Assembly: GCA_964509195.1 (NCBI GenBank)
Contig: CAZDWJ010000006.1
Coordinates: 1 to 64,000 of the forward strand
Length of the DNA stretch: 64,000 nt
Direction: 5' to 3'
Source: UBA4802 sp964509195
Lineage (GTDB): Bacteria > Spirochaetota > UBA4802 > UB4802
Position 1 is the stretch's first letter; every line of letters starts with the position of its first letter. The notes under the pieces are model-generated. The model had not been told where the DNA came from and made no database searches. It was given only the letters and a program-made list of their open reading frames with translations. The position numbers and the translations under genes were made by a program. This document shows, piece after piece, positions 43,941 to 52,688 of the stretch.

Positions 43941-44570
43941 CTAAATCCATTTCAGGATACCCGCAAACACAATCAGCATTGTAGCGTTGATTGCAAAAAG
44001 ACTGCCAATGACTGCTTTCTGTACCTTTGGCTGCCAGTCGTAGCAATACAATGATACAACCCAGAACGGGATGTATACGGTTATGAAAACTGGAAGTGCA
44101 CCCCACCATGGATATACCCACACAAAGCACGGAGTTTTTACCAGAAAAATCTCAAAGATTGAATAAAAGGCAGCATTGGCGACAGCTATAAATAAGCGAT
44201 TGTTGATACCAAGGATCTTTGCCTTTGGGTCTGCTGGTAAAATCTTGCTAAAAATAAGACCAGATATAGAAAACATCAAGCTTAGTTCCACACCTACGCC
44301 AATAAGTATTAGAAATGCTGTCCCTGTAGGTACTGTCCACAGTGCGTGCCCTGTAAAATGCTGGATGAGGGCATTAATAATTTCCACAAACCAGTGGACC
44401 ATATAAAGAGAAAGCCCAGCTGCAATACCTTTCCAATTTTTATTCTGGATTTCGTTAAAGTAGATATACACCACAATTGCAAGAAGCGTGATGACAAACC
44501 ATTGAAAAGGATCACCACTTCGTAAGATATTGAGTGCCTGCTGTGTTGCCTGGGGATTGTTAAGATCCAT
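43941..44570 (-). CDS. Integral membrane protein, partner of the Fe-S protein gene
   Basis: The 209-residue protein has about six membrane helices with aromatic and His residues (MVHWFVEIINALIQHFTG, FVWVYPWWGALPVFITVY). I do not recognise the family. It begins 34 bases after the Fe-S/winged-helix gene and shares its strand, so it is probably co-transcribed. A membrane redox or sensor partner of that protein is a reasonable guess. The gene ends base-to-base against the sulfatase stop. Confidence 0.6.
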   Translation of the reverse strand: MDLNNPQATQQALNILRSGDPFQWFVITLLAIVVYIYFNEIQNKNWKGIAAGLSLYMVHWFVEIINALIQHFTGHALWTVPTGTAFLILIGVGVELSLMFSISGLIFSKILPADPKAKILGINNRLFIAVANAAFYSIFEIFLVKTPCFVWVYPWWGALPVFITVYIPFWVVSLYCYDWQPKVQKAVIGSLFAINATMLIVFAGILKWI

Positions 44571-44604
44571 ACTATTTCTCCTTTGAAATAGGAATAAAAT
44601 TTCA

Positions 44605-45588
44605 TCACATAGGAATATGTTCCTTGGGTCTTGTTTCCTTAAGTAATATAGCTTTTGTAGGGCAGTGCGATGCGCAAAGGCCGCAGCCTATACACATTTC
44701 AGCATCAATTGATGCTGTGTCATTTACTTCAATAGCATGTACAGGGCATACCGGCATACAGAGCGCACACCCATTACAATTGGTTGCATCAACTGTTGCA
44801 GCAAACCTGCTTTTAGCCACAACTCCATGTGTGGCTTTATTTCCTGCAAACCTAAGCATCTCACAGCAACAGGAACAGCAGTTACATATAGCATTTCCAA
44901 AGCCTTTATTTTCGGTCATGTGCACCAGTCCTGCTTCTTCTGATATTTTCAGTATATCAAAAGCTTCTTCTTTTGTTATAGATCTTCCTGTACCGCGTTC
45001 CAGTGAGTAAGCTGCACCGCTATTTATTTGAATGCACACATTTAACGGTTTATTGCAGTTGCCATGAGACAATCGGCACACACAATCAACAACGGCTATC
45101 TCTTTTGCCTGGGCAATTATCCTGTAGGCGTCTTCATATACCAGCACTTCGCTTTGGGGTTGTATGGTTGCGTTAATTGGGATGACACGCATAAATGAAG
45201 GGATGCCTGCTTTTGTAACAACCTCAAGAAGTGGTGGATATTCAGTATTCATGAATTCTACCCAAAGTTTTTTAAAATCGGCAGGAGCATCTTTCCACAG
45301 TAATGTTGCATCGTGAAACTGGACGATATGTTTTGGAGGTCGATATTCTGCTCCTTCAGGTTTTGATTTTTTAAATGCTGCTCCTCTTTTGAATAATTCC
45401 TCCAGTATACGGGTTGCTTCTTGTACGGAAAGATTAAATTTTTCCGCTACCTGCGCTGCATGTGCGGGAAGAAATGCGATGATCTGTGCTTCGGTTTCAT
45501 TTGCTACGCGCTGCCAGATCTTATGCAAAAGCGCAGAGTTTTCAAACATAAGACGCCTGGATAATTCTCTGTAAATATCTGTTACCAT
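44605..45588 (-). CDS. Winged-helix / Cys-rich / double [4Fe-4S] ferredoxin-type protein
   Basis: The 327-residue protein has an N-terminal winged-helix-like part (about 35-75, AAQVAEKFNLSVQEATRILE), a central domain with DCVCRLSHGNCNK and a CNCCSCCC cluster (about 160-240), and a C-terminal bacterial ferredoxin domain with two clusters (CNGCALCMPVCPVHAIEV and CIGCGLCASHCPTKAILL). The central cysteines could bind another Fe-S centre. It may transfer electrons or sense redox state. AGGAGGA precedes the ATG. The next gene is a membrane protein, suggesting a two-gene unit. The exact function is unknown. Confidence 0.78.
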   Translation of the reverse strand: MVTDIYRELSRRLMFENSALLHKIWQRVANETEAQIIAFLPAHAAQVAEKFNLSVQEATRILEELFKRGAAFKKSKPEGAEYRPPKHIVQFHDATLLWKDAPADFKKLWVEFMNTEYPPLLEVVTKAGIPSFMRVIPINATIQPQSEVLVYEDAYRIIAQAKEIAVVDCVCRLSHGNCNKPLNVCIQINSGAAYSLERGTGRSITKEEAFDILKISEEAGLVHMTENKGFGNAICNCCSCCCEMLRFAGNKATHGVVAKSRFAATVDATNCNGCALCMPVCPVHAIEVNDTASIDAEMCIGCGLCASHCPTKAILLKETRPKEHIPM

Positions 45589-46311
45589 ACTTCCTCCTGG
45601 AAAAAGTCACAATATTTTAGGTCCTCTTCCTTATTCATTTGTAACTATGGGTAATCATAAATTGTTTCCACATGATTTATAATTTCTTACCATTGAATAA
45701 TCAATTCTTTTTTTACGTGTGGAATTGCGTGTGATGTGATTTTCCATACATTTAAAACATGGTATGTGATTTTAGTTAAACATTGTATATATTTGGTATA
45801 TTCTGTTTTTTAAAAATTATTTGTGAAAAGTTAATATTGGCAGGCATTCTTTTTGGTATTGAAATAATATTATTCTTTTGAATATCTTATTCATTTATTG
45901 TACTATTGTTATAGTTTTTACGATAGTAATGTCGAGAGATTATTACAATAAATAGTGGTGCATTGTGGCTTCAGCTTAAATAAAGTTTCTTGACGAATAG
46001 TCATGAAATGCTTACAATCAATGTGGCAATGAAATAAACAAGGGTAAAAACAATATAGTGACATTTGTAGATGCAAAATAAATTGCAGATGAAACTATAA
46101 GTGAAATTCATCCTTATTTTATTGTGGCGTTTGGGTCAGGTGCACGTAATGGAGCAGACAATGATTTGGATTTATTGATAGTATGTACAAAAGCAGGTGT
46201 CCTGATGCAGGATTGTTGCCATTAGGTAAACCCGATAACAGGTGCTGTCAAAGCCACTTGAGTAACATCAAAGATTGTAAAAGAAATTAAGGAAAATATA
46301 AAGTAAAAGTA
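45589..46311. other. Gap of about 720 bases with a dead nucleotidyltransferase
   Basis: Apart from the pseudogene at 46058-46225 the stretch is A+T-rich with stop codons in all frames. Sequence around 45930-46000 holds short frames but none that I can match. No RNA gene or strong hairpin is seen. Confidence 0.5.
46058..46225 (+). pseudogene. Remnant of a minimal nucleotidyltransferase (MNT-type)
   Basis: From GTG 46058 the frame reads VTFVDAK, a TAA (46079-46081), then IADETISEIHPYFIVAFGSG followed by ARNGADNDLDLLIVC before it goes out of frame and stops at 46223-46225. GSG.....D.DLLIV is the nucleotidyltransferase-fold metal-site motif of MNT antitoxin-like proteins (GSRARG..SDIDLLV). The rest of the gene and any HEPN partner are missing, so this is a decayed toxin-antitoxin-type locus. 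Confidence 0.65.
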
Positions 46312-47160
46312 ATGAAAAATGTATTATTGGTAGCTTTCCTTTTTTTTATGCATGTGGTAGCCTACGCTCAGATGCCTGACTGGGCTATGATGATAGATAA
46401 AGAAGGCAATAAATATTATTTTGATAAAAATGGCAAAATTTATACTGATGATACTGCATCTGCATATATACCTGTTTCACGAGATGGACTGGAATATTAT
46501 ACATCAAAGGCAAAATCACTGTGGAAAGCAGGGCATCGCACACAGTCGTTAGTTATTGCAAAATCTATTTTAGCTTTGCAAGAATCATCAATGAATGTAG
46601 TAGAAGCAAAAAAGGACATGAGTACATTTATGCGCGATATGCAGATGAAGCATGGAAAACGTTTTGTTGACATTTCCAGTGATGCATGGTTATATTTAAC
46701 GAGGGAAGAAAATATAATGTATGTATTTAATGACAAAGTGCCGTATATTGTGACACTACAGGGAAATGCAGAGGTTATTGCTGCAAAATCGGTTGACCAT
46801 CTACAATATTCTTCCACCGTGATGCGAGCGGGAATACGCTTTTCACAAACAAGTGGATATGATGCAATAATGACAATCATTGCAGAAAATTTTCCTGATA
46901 CCATTGAATCAATAAATGTGTTGCAACAACACTGGAAAAATATTGCTTTTGATACGTTTGAGCGTGAGTTGCTACAAAAAAATGATCGTATGGTACTGTA
47001 TTCGTTTGTTACACGTGATAATCTGGGACTCAAAGGCATGGAACTTTTGCTTACAAAAGAAAACAGGGGATACTGTGTAAGGATTTTTACAACAAAAGAA
47101 CGCTATGAGCTCTACAAAGACGCTATAACTGCAATTGTTACTAGCTTTTCAACTCCTTAA
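46312..47160 (+). CDS. Exported protein of unknown function
   Basis: The 282-residue precursor has a signal peptide (MKNVLLVAFLFFMHVVAYA). The mature part starts with a short KEGNKYYFDKNGKIYT repeat-like strand region, a helical middle (KSLWKAGHRTQSLVIAKSIL) and a C-terminal alpha/beta domain with DNLGLKGMELLLTKENRGYC. I do not recognise the family. Its last 12 bases overlap the end of the convergent GNAT gene. Confidence 0.6.
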   Translation: MKNVLLVAFLFFMHVVAYAQMPDWAMMIDKEGNKYYFDKNGKIYTDDTASAYIPVSRDGLEYYTSKAKSLWKAGHRTQSLVIAKSILALQESSMNVVEAKKDMSTFMRDMQMKHGKRFVDISSDAWLYLTREENIMYVFNDKVPYIVTLQGNAEVIAAKSVDHLQYSSTVMRAGIRFSQTSGYDAIMTIIAENFPDTIESINVLQQHWKNIAFDTFERELLQKNDRMVLYSFVTRDNLGLKGMELLLTKENRGYCVRIFTTKERYELYKDAITAIVTSFSTP

Positions 47161-47622
47161 GCGCAATGCATATACCATTGCTGTTTCTGTACAATTATCC
47201 CTTTGCTTGCAGTACTGACAATCCTTCCATATTTTGTCAGGCAGCGTTTCTTTTGCAACTGCCATAAATCCTGCTTTCTTAAAAAAGGAAGGTTTATAAG
47301 TGAGGCAAAAAATCTTTGCATCCTTATGATGCTGCAGAATATCATTAACCGCATATTCCACCAGTTGCTTTCCTATTCCTTTATTGTGGTACCTGTTATA
47401 TACTGCTAACGAACGTATCTCAAAAAGCCTGTTATTATATTTATAATGTGAAACAACACCCACAATTTTTTTTTGTACGATAGCTACTGTAAAAGTATCA
47501 CTGCCTTGTTCTATTTCCTCTTTGCTTCGGGGAAGGAGTATTCCCTTTTTCACATAGGGAGAAAGCAATGCAAGGATGTGATGAGCATCCTCACTGGTGG
47601 CTTTTCGAATTATTATATTCAT
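47149..47622 (-). CDS. GNAT acetyltransferase, short N-acetylglutamate synthase-like
   Basis: The 157-residue protein is a GNAT fold with the acetyl-CoA loop NRYHNKGIGKQLVEYA (about 75-90). Its opening ILALLSPYVKKGILLPRS and the C-terminal LPDKIWKDCQYCKQRDNCTE match the short, stand-alone form of N-acetylglutamate synthase (ArgA acetyltransferase domain), including the Cys-rich tail. It would acetylate glutamate in arginine synthesis, or a related substrate. It ends an operon: SH3 lipoprotein, rluB, SPOR protein, GNAT (6-base gap to the SPOR gene). Confidence 0.75.
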   Translation of the reverse strand: MNIIIRKATSEDAHHILALLSPYVKKGILLPRSKEEIEQGSDTFTVAIVQKKIVGVVSHYKYNNRLFEIRSLAVYNRYHNKGIGKQLVEYAVNDILQHHKDAKIFCLTYKPSFFKKAGFMAVAKETLPDKIWKDCQYCKQRDNCTETAMVYALRLRS

Positions 47623-47628
47623 TTACTG

Positions 47629-48183
47629 TCAGCGTTTAAGAATAATGGCATTACTGAAATTGCCATTTTTGGATTGTGCCATGATTATTTTCAATGATTT
47701 TTTTGCATCCTGAAGTGATGTATATGGACCTGCATAAACTGAGTACTGATCTTTGTTTTTGGCCACAATAATACGCTGACCTGTTTTACTCAATATTCCT
47801 GCAAGTGCAGTTGCTTCATCTTTAGTAAATGAATTCCCAATTTTTATGGCATAGGGGTATTCTGTTTTTGGAAATTGTGGTTTTTGCTGAGGTTCAACCA
47901 AGGTTTTTGCTTTTTGTGCTGCATTGTTGAGTGCCATCTTTGTCTGAGGATCTATGATTGGTTTACTCTGCCCGCCTGCAAATTTGATGCCAATAACCAA
48001 GCCTGCAGTAAACGACATTATTATTAATGCTATGATAATAGTCAGTATACCATGAGTTTTTTTCTGCGAAACGGACCTGGTATGTTGAGAGTAGTTTTGG
48101 GGTGCAGTGTACTCTCGATAATCCTGGGTATTATACTCAGAATAGGGATGTTTGTTATGTGAATAGAAATCAAAATTCTGCAT
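47629..48183 (-). CDS. SPOR-domain membrane protein
   Basis: The 184-residue protein has a polar Tyr/Gln/His-rich N-terminus, one membrane helix (about 47-70, GILTIIIALIIMSFTAGLVIG), a linker and a C-terminal SPOR domain (about 108-184: YAIKIGNSFTKDEATALAGI, then YSVYAGPYTSLQDAKKSLK). SPOR domains bind glycan strands stripped of peptides at division septa, so it is likely a cell-division or envelope protein. It sits between rluB and the GNAT gene in one operon. Confidence 0.83.
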   Translation of the reverse strand: MQNFDFYSHNKHPYSEYNTQDYREYTAPQNYSQHTRSVSQKKTHGILTIIIALIIMSFTAGLVIGIKFAGGQSKPIIDPQTKMALNNAAQKAKTLVEPQQKPQFPKTEYPYAIKIGNSFTKDEATALAGILSKTGQRIIVAKNKDQYSVYAGPYTSLQDAKKSLKIIMAQSKNGNFSNAIILKR

Positions 48184-48265
48184 ACAGTATCAGACCTTTT
48201 ATGATAAAATTTTATTATGTGTAGTACTATGAATATCGTCATTAATAGAATGGTGTATTAAGGAA

Positions 48266-48994
48266 TTAATTGACGGAAGATTTTAATTTTTCTATTTCCT
48301 GTTTTGATAGCACTCTGTATTTCCCTTTAGGGAGATTCCCTAACATAATAGGCCCATACTGTATGCGAATTAGGCTTGTCACCTCATAGCCAAGGGTTGA
48401 AAACATCATACGGACCTGACGCTTTTTTCCTTCAGTTATGGTTATGGTAACTATCGTCCATTCATGATTAATGGGTGTAATCTTTGCAGGAAGTGTACGT
48501 GCACCATACAACTCAATGCCTGCTTCAATTGCTTCTTTATGGTCATCGCGTAAGGGGCGGTCAAGTGTAACCTGATAGGTTTTTGGCACTTTAAAACGCG
48601 GGTGAGTGAGTTTATGTGCCAAATCACCATCATTGGTAAAAAGCAATAGCCCTTCAGTATCTTTATCAAGCCTGCCTACAGGGAATGTCCCTTCTTCCCT
48701 GAAATGATCTGGGATAAGCTGCAATACGGTGGGGCGGTTACGCTCATCCTTTGTTGTGGTGACATAGCCTCTGGGTTTGTTAAGTACCAGATAGTGATAA
48801 CTTTCAACTGGCACCAGCACCTTCCCCCTGTACATAACAATATCACTATTAACATCAACCTGAAATGAGAGATCATTCATTGGCAGGCCATTGACATAAA
48901 TTAACCCTTTTTTTATTATTTCTTCGGTTTTCCTGCGTGAACCTAATCCGCACAGTGAAAGGTATTTATTGATTCGGATTTTCGGTTTTGTCAT
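48266..48994 (-). CDS. rluB: RsuA/RluB-family pseudouridine synthase
   Basis: The 242-residue protein has an S4 domain (about 5-55, IRINKYLSLCGLGSRRKTEE) and the catalytic core with VGRLDKDTEGLLLFTNDGDL (about 100-120, catalytic Asp), KTYQVTLDRPL and GKKRQVRMMFSTLGYEV. It should convert a uridine in 23S rRNA (RluB/RluE-like) to pseudouridine. The S4 domain and length fit RluB best, but RsuA or RluE is possible. It overlaps the upstream SH3 lipoprotein gene by 29 bases. Confidence 0.85.
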   Translation of the reverse strand: MTKPKIRINKYLSLCGLGSRRKTEEIIKKGLIYVNGLPMNDLSFQVDVNSDIVMYRGKVLVPVESYHYLVLNKPRGYVTTTKDERNRPTVLQLIPDHFREEGTFPVGRLDKDTEGLLLFTNDGDLAHKLTHPRFKVPKTYQVTLDRPLRDDHKEAIEAGIELYGARTLPAKITPINHEWTIVTITITEGKKRQVRMMFSTLGYEVTSLIRIQYGPIMLGNLPKGKYRVLSKQEIEKLKSSVN

Positions 48995-49724
48995 TTTGCA
49001 GTGTACCTTCCTGTGAATCCCCTACGGTTGTCTCAGGTGCAATGTCAGGCATTGAGTCTTTGAATTCAGCTATTTTTTTAAATTGTAGTTTTGCATCCTG
49101 CGGGCTTTCAACCAGCTGATATGAATTTCCCCGTTTAATAAAGTATAGATTTTTACCAAAACTGGTGCCATCTAAAAAGACTACTTCCCCGGTCCTGAAA
49201 TTAAGTGAGTAACTGCCCTCTATGCCTTTGGTACCTTTTCTGTATGATTTATAGTTTCCATCAGGGTATAGCTCAAGGGCATGTTCGGTAAAATCACCGC
49301 TTTTGTTCACACTCCACCATTTGCCTGCAATGTCTTTTCGTACGGTATCTGCTTCCTTTTTCCACAGGCTATTAACATACCGTTCAATGGCAGCATCAGA
49401 AGCATCTATCTGTAATGCCAGCGACGAACCAAAAATCCATCCCTTTATTGAGTTTTCAAGCTTTACCTTGTACCAGTGATCAATCTGACCGCCAACCCAC
49501 TGCTTTTCCTTTGAAACATCAATTATGGTCACTATGGTGCCTTTATTTACAGTAGTAACCCTTGATGAAAATATGTGCGGGTCAATTCGCACTGATGTGT
49601 TGTCGTTTATCACAACAGCTTTTGGTGTTCTGGTAGTAGCATTAATGTCATTATGTGATTTGCTGCATTGAGTAACAGTGAGTAGAATAATTATGGGAAA
49701 ATATATGTAATAGTGCAATTTCAT
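48966..49724 (-). CDS. SH3-domain lipoprotein
   Basis: The 252-residue precursor has a lipoprotein signal with Cys in VTQCSK (lipidated Cys20), then a bacterial SH3 domain (about 40-105: VINDNTSVRIDPHIFSSRVT, KQWVGGQIDHWYKVKL, SIKGWIFGSSL). A second domain of about 100 residues (WWSVNKSGDFTEHALELYPD) looks like a lipocalin-type barrel start. It is probably periplasmic-facing and may bind peptidoglycan through SH3b. It heads the operon with rluB, the SPOR gene and the GNAT gene, suggesting an envelope role. Confidence 0.72.
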   Translation of the reverse strand: MKLHYYIYFPIIILLTVTQCSKSHNDINATTRTPKAVVINDNTSVRIDPHIFSSRVTTVNKGTIVTIIDVSKEKQWVGGQIDHWYKVKLENSIKGWIFGSSLALQIDASDAAIERYVNSLWKKEADTVRKDIAGKWWSVNKSGDFTEHALELYPDGNYKSYRKGTKGIEGSYSLNFRTGEVVFLDGTSFGKNLYFIKRGNSYQLVESPQDAKLQFKKIAEFKDSMPDIAPETTVGDSQEGTLQNDKTENPNQ

Positions 49725-49847
49725 ATATCACAGCTCCTTGGGAAAATATAATTTATTCTCTACGTGCTTTTCTTGAGAAAAATTTCATACATCCAGTTTT
49801 TACAGAAAATGGGTTCAGATTTTACTAAAGAAATGGTCACTATTTTA

Positions 49848-49860
49848 GTAACTATCGCCC
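49848..49860 (-). repeat. Dispersed GCGATAGY element, extended form
   Basis: The plus strand reads AGTAACTATCGCCC, another copy of the intergenic 15-mer, in the divergent gap between the SH3 lipoprotein gene and pgsA. Confidence 0.6.
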
Positions 49861-50014
49861 ATAAAAATAGTATGAATGTAGTGATATATCGGTAATCCAC
49901 AGTATTTCGTCAATTAACTTTTAAAGGGGATCTCTTTGTAAGAATTTAACTTGACGCTATCGTGCATACATTTGATTATATTTGTAAATACAAAGCGATG
50001 ATTGGTTACCTATA

Positions 50015-50605
50015 ATGAAAATTACCGATTTACTTGAAGGGCGTGTAGCAACGTGGTCAAACCTGATATCAGTGCTGCGGGTAATTATGGCTCCTGCAAT
50101 AGCTGTTGCCCTATATTATGAAGACCTTACCGGCGATATCTGGTACTGTAAGGTAGCAGTTGCGCTTTTTCTTGTGATTGCTGTGTCGGATTTCATTGAT
50201 GGTATCCTGGCCCGATTGCTTCATCAGGTATCGCGGCTGGGACAGTTTCTGGATCCACTTGCTGATAAGTGTGTAATACTCATTGTGGGTGTTACCCTCT
50301 ATTATTTCAGGCAACTCCCGTTGTGGGTGATTGTCCTCATACTTATACGTGATGTTCTGCATATCGCTGTAGGATTTTATCTTTTTTATGCACGTGATAT
50401 TCAGGTTAGGTCAAGCGTTGCAGGGAAATGTATGGTTGTCATAATGGGGCTTTGTGGATTAATTTTTATTGTTAATCCTTCGTATACTATAGCTGGCTAT
50501 ACTTTGCAGCACATATCACTGGCCCTGGTGGTAGTATTTATACTTTTGTCATCTATAGCTAACTGGCGTATCTATTCCGAAATTTACTTTACAGCTAAGC
50601 GATAG
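50015..50605 (+). CDS. pgsA: CDP-alcohol phosphatidyltransferase (phosphatidylglycerophosphate synthase-like)
   Basis: The 196-residue membrane enzyme has the CDP-alcohol phosphotransferase signature D..DG.LAR.......G..LDPLADK (about 50-75: SDFIDGILARLLHQVSRLGQ and FLDPLADK) and about five or six membrane helices. It would transfer a phosphatidyl group from CDP-diacylglycerol to glycerol-3-phosphate for acidic phospholipid synthesis. Specificity among CDP-OH enzymes is inferred from length. The stop codon TAG, with the preceding CGA, lies inside a GCGATAGT element (50599-50605). amiC begins 17 bases later. Confidence 0.82.
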   Translation: MKITDLLEGRVATWSNLISVLRVIMAPAIAVALYYEDLTGDIWYCKVAVALFLVIAVSDFIDGILARLLHQVSRLGQFLDPLADKCVILIVGVTLYYFRQLPLWVIVLILIRDVLHIAVGFYLFYARDIQVRSSVAGKCMVVIMGLCGLIFIVNPSYTIAGYTLQHISLALVVVFILLSSIANWRIYSEIYFTAKR

Positions 50606-50622
50606 TACCGTACAACACATCA

Positions 50623-51819
50623 ATGCAAAAACCTCATCACATCGCCACATCTATCTTAGGCTGCTTGATTCTTCTTTTGATTGTCTCAATGTTTGTGTAT
50701 GTGCCTACTTATTCACTGGACAGTATCACACTGCCTGTAAAGATCATTACTAATCGTGCATATGTATCTGAGTATGATATACGGACGATGCTACCGATAC
50801 AATCATCATTTGATATACTGCTGCAGCGCGGGAAGTTTATGCGTGGTTCACGCTTTGCCATTTACACAGTGGGCATGTCAGTGGCACTTTCGGGTGATAG
50901 TTTGCTACGAAGCGATTACCATGTCACACGCTTGCAGGGAGAAGTTCTGATTCCTCTTGATATTGCGTTGCCATTGCTACAAATACTGCTATATGATTAT
51001 GTAGTTACTGTACAGGCCGACAGTATTATTATTAAAAAAGAGGCTGGTATAGTACACAAAAAGCCAGAAGAAACGCCGTTGCCAGTATCAAAAGATGCAA
51101 TTGGTTTTATTGTGGTCGATGCAGGCCATGGCGGCAAAGACCCCGGTGCTATTGGAAAAAGCGGAGTAAAAGAAAAGGTGCTGACCTTACAGATTGCACG
51201 GGAACTTGCACTACAGCTTCAGAAAAAGCTTCCGGGCATTGAAGTGGTTATGACACGTACCACTGATAAATTTCTTGAATTGGGAGAGCGTACTGAGCTT
51301 GCAAACAGGCTTTTGAAAAAGGGTGTCAATGGAATATTTGTAAGCGTTCATTGCAATGCAGCAGTGGTCAGTAAAATATCAGGCTTTGAAACGTATTATC
51401 TTTCGCAGAACCCTTCCAATGAGGAGGCACGCACCACAGCGGTGCTGGAAAATAATGTCATAGTGTTTGAAGCTCCGGAAAAACGAAAGCGTTACAGCGA
51501 CGTTGATATTATTGAAGCGCTAATGCTCACCACACAGATTCAAAAGGAAAGTTCCATGCTTGCTGTAGAAATTCAAAAAGGCCTTGACAGAAATATCAGT
51601 GAATTTAAATCCAAAGGCGTAAAGAAGGCTGATTTTTTTGTATTGCGGGGATGCCTTATGCCTTCAGTTCTTGTTGAGGTTGGCTATATAACCAATCCAA
51701 AGGAAAAAAGTTATTTAATTGATAAAAATTACCAAAAAAAGCTTGCGCGCGGAATAACAGAAGGCATCGTGAGTTTTATTGACACATACAACAAAACAAT
51801 ACTGAATCAGAATAAATAA
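50623..51819 (+). CDS. amiC: N-acetylmuramoyl-L-alanine amidase
   Basis: The 398-residue protein has an N-terminal membrane anchor (about 8-30), a region of about 130 residues that may be an AMIN-like or copper-amine-oxidase-N-like domain, and a C-terminal Amidase_3 domain with zinc ligands: VVDAGHGGKDPGA (His), KEKVLTLQIA (Glu), FVSVHCNAA (His) and the catalytic Glu in LVEVGYITNPKE. It cleaves the amide between muramic acid and the stem peptide at cell separation. The gene name is by analogy. It follows pgsA and ends before a hairpin at 51872-51919. Confidence 0.85.
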   Translation: MQKPHHIATSILGCLILLLIVSMFVYVPTYSLDSITLPVKIITNRAYVSEYDIRTMLPIQSSFDILLQRGKFMRGSRFAIYTVGMSVALSGDSLLRSDYHVTRLQGEVLIPLDIALPLLQILLYDYVVTVQADSIIIKKEAGIVHKKPEETPLPVSKDAIGFIVVDAGHGGKDPGAIGKSGVKEKVLTLQIARELALQLQKKLPGIEVVMTRTTDKFLELGERTELANRLLKKGVNGIFVSVHCNAAVVSKISGFETYYLSQNPSNEEARTTAVLENNVIVFEAPEKRKRYSDVDIIEALMLTTQIQKESSMLAVEIQKGLDRNISEFKSKGVKKADFFVLRGCLMPSVLVEVGYITNPKEKSYLIDKNYQKKLARGITEGIVSFIDTYNKTILNQNK

Positions 51820-51871
51820 GGGAACTTTTAAAACTAATTGTAGGATGTTCCCTTGTGGGCATATATATGGT

Positions 51872-51919
51872 AAAACTGCTTTTTTTAATGTAAATTTTTA
51901 ACGATAAAAGCAGTTTTTA
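51872..51919 (+). terminator. Long-stem hairpin downstream of amiC
   Basis: AAAACTGCTTTT (51872-51883) and AAAAGCAGTTTT (51906-51917) form a 12-bp perfect stem with a 22-base A+T-rich loop, about 50 bases past the amiC stop. It could end the pgsA-amiC transcript. Confidence 0.55.
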
Positions 51920-52031
51920 GATGAGCTAATAATAATTGCGATAGTTACTATGGAATATATAATATGTGTAGATAACTTTGCATGTGAAATTGCGATTATG
52001 TGTTTCTTATTATACAGTACTTAAGGGAACG

Positions 52032-52685
52032 ATGCTTATGAAAAATAAAATTTCTTTTGATACAATGGTGGCAGCATATAAGAACGCTTTAGCGAAAGCA
52101 CTGATGCTGTACAGAACGTGTAGTGAGAATTGCAGACGCTATTTTGCGATGTTTGCTGAACTTCTTGCAAATCCTCCGGCAGATACAAAAAAGCGATATC
52201 GCACACTTTTGCTTGGTCTAAGTATTGTGTGCATAGTTGATTATGTAGCCATTTCAATATTAACTGATAAAAATATCTTCGATATCTATCCTTCGGTGCC
52301 AGCTCTTGATACGCGTGATACCATCGATATATATGTTGCTGACCTTGATGCAAAATCAATACTTAAAGAAACCAGAAAAGTATCCTTGCCTGCTGATAAC
52401 GAAGGCAAAGTTCGCAGGTTTGTAAAGCTTGTTGCAGAAGGTTCAGAGTTTGAAAATACGCGCGCTATAGTGCCTGTTGATATTGTTGTGCGCTATGTGT
52501 GGTTTTACGATAATGTCTGCGTCATAGATTGTGAATTAGGGGTTATCGAAGGCCAGGTACCCTATATCCCTGATTCATTTAATGCCTTCAATAAAGCACT
52601 GGAGCAAACGATTAGCCGCAATATGCCATCAATTACAAAGGTTGTGCTTCTTGAACATGGTGTGTATGGAAAAAATCTGTGGTAG
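52032..52685 (+). CDS. Membrane-anchored GerMN-like domain protein
   Basis: The roughly 217-residue protein has a cytoplasmic N-terminal part of about 60 residues, one membrane helix (about 65-85, LLLGLSIVCIVDYVAISIL) and a C-terminal domain with TIDIYVADLDAKSIL, VRRFVKLVAEGSEFENT and NAFNKALEQTISRNMPSITK, which resembles the GerMN (sporulation/germination) fold found in many bacteria. Its job here is unknown. I start at ATG 52032, preceded by AAGGGA; an upstream in-frame start at 51978 lacks such a site. It converges on dapF. Confidence 0.65.
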   Translation: MLMKNKISFDTMVAAYKNALAKALMLYRTCSENCRRYFAMFAELLANPPADTKKRYRTLLLGLSIVCIVDYVAISILTDKNIFDIYPSVPALDTRDTIDIYVADLDAKSILKETRKVSLPADNEGKVRRFVKLVAEGSEFENTRAIVPVDIVVRYVWFYDNVCVIDCELGVIEGQVPYIPDSFNAFNKALEQTISRNMPSITKVVLLEHGVYGKNLW

Positions 52686-52688
52686 CCG

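Noticed and set aside
46079..46081. In-frame stop in the nucleotidyltransferase remnant as a selenocysteine codon
   Set aside because: The codon is TAA, not TGA, and the frame is broken again downstream, so this is decay.
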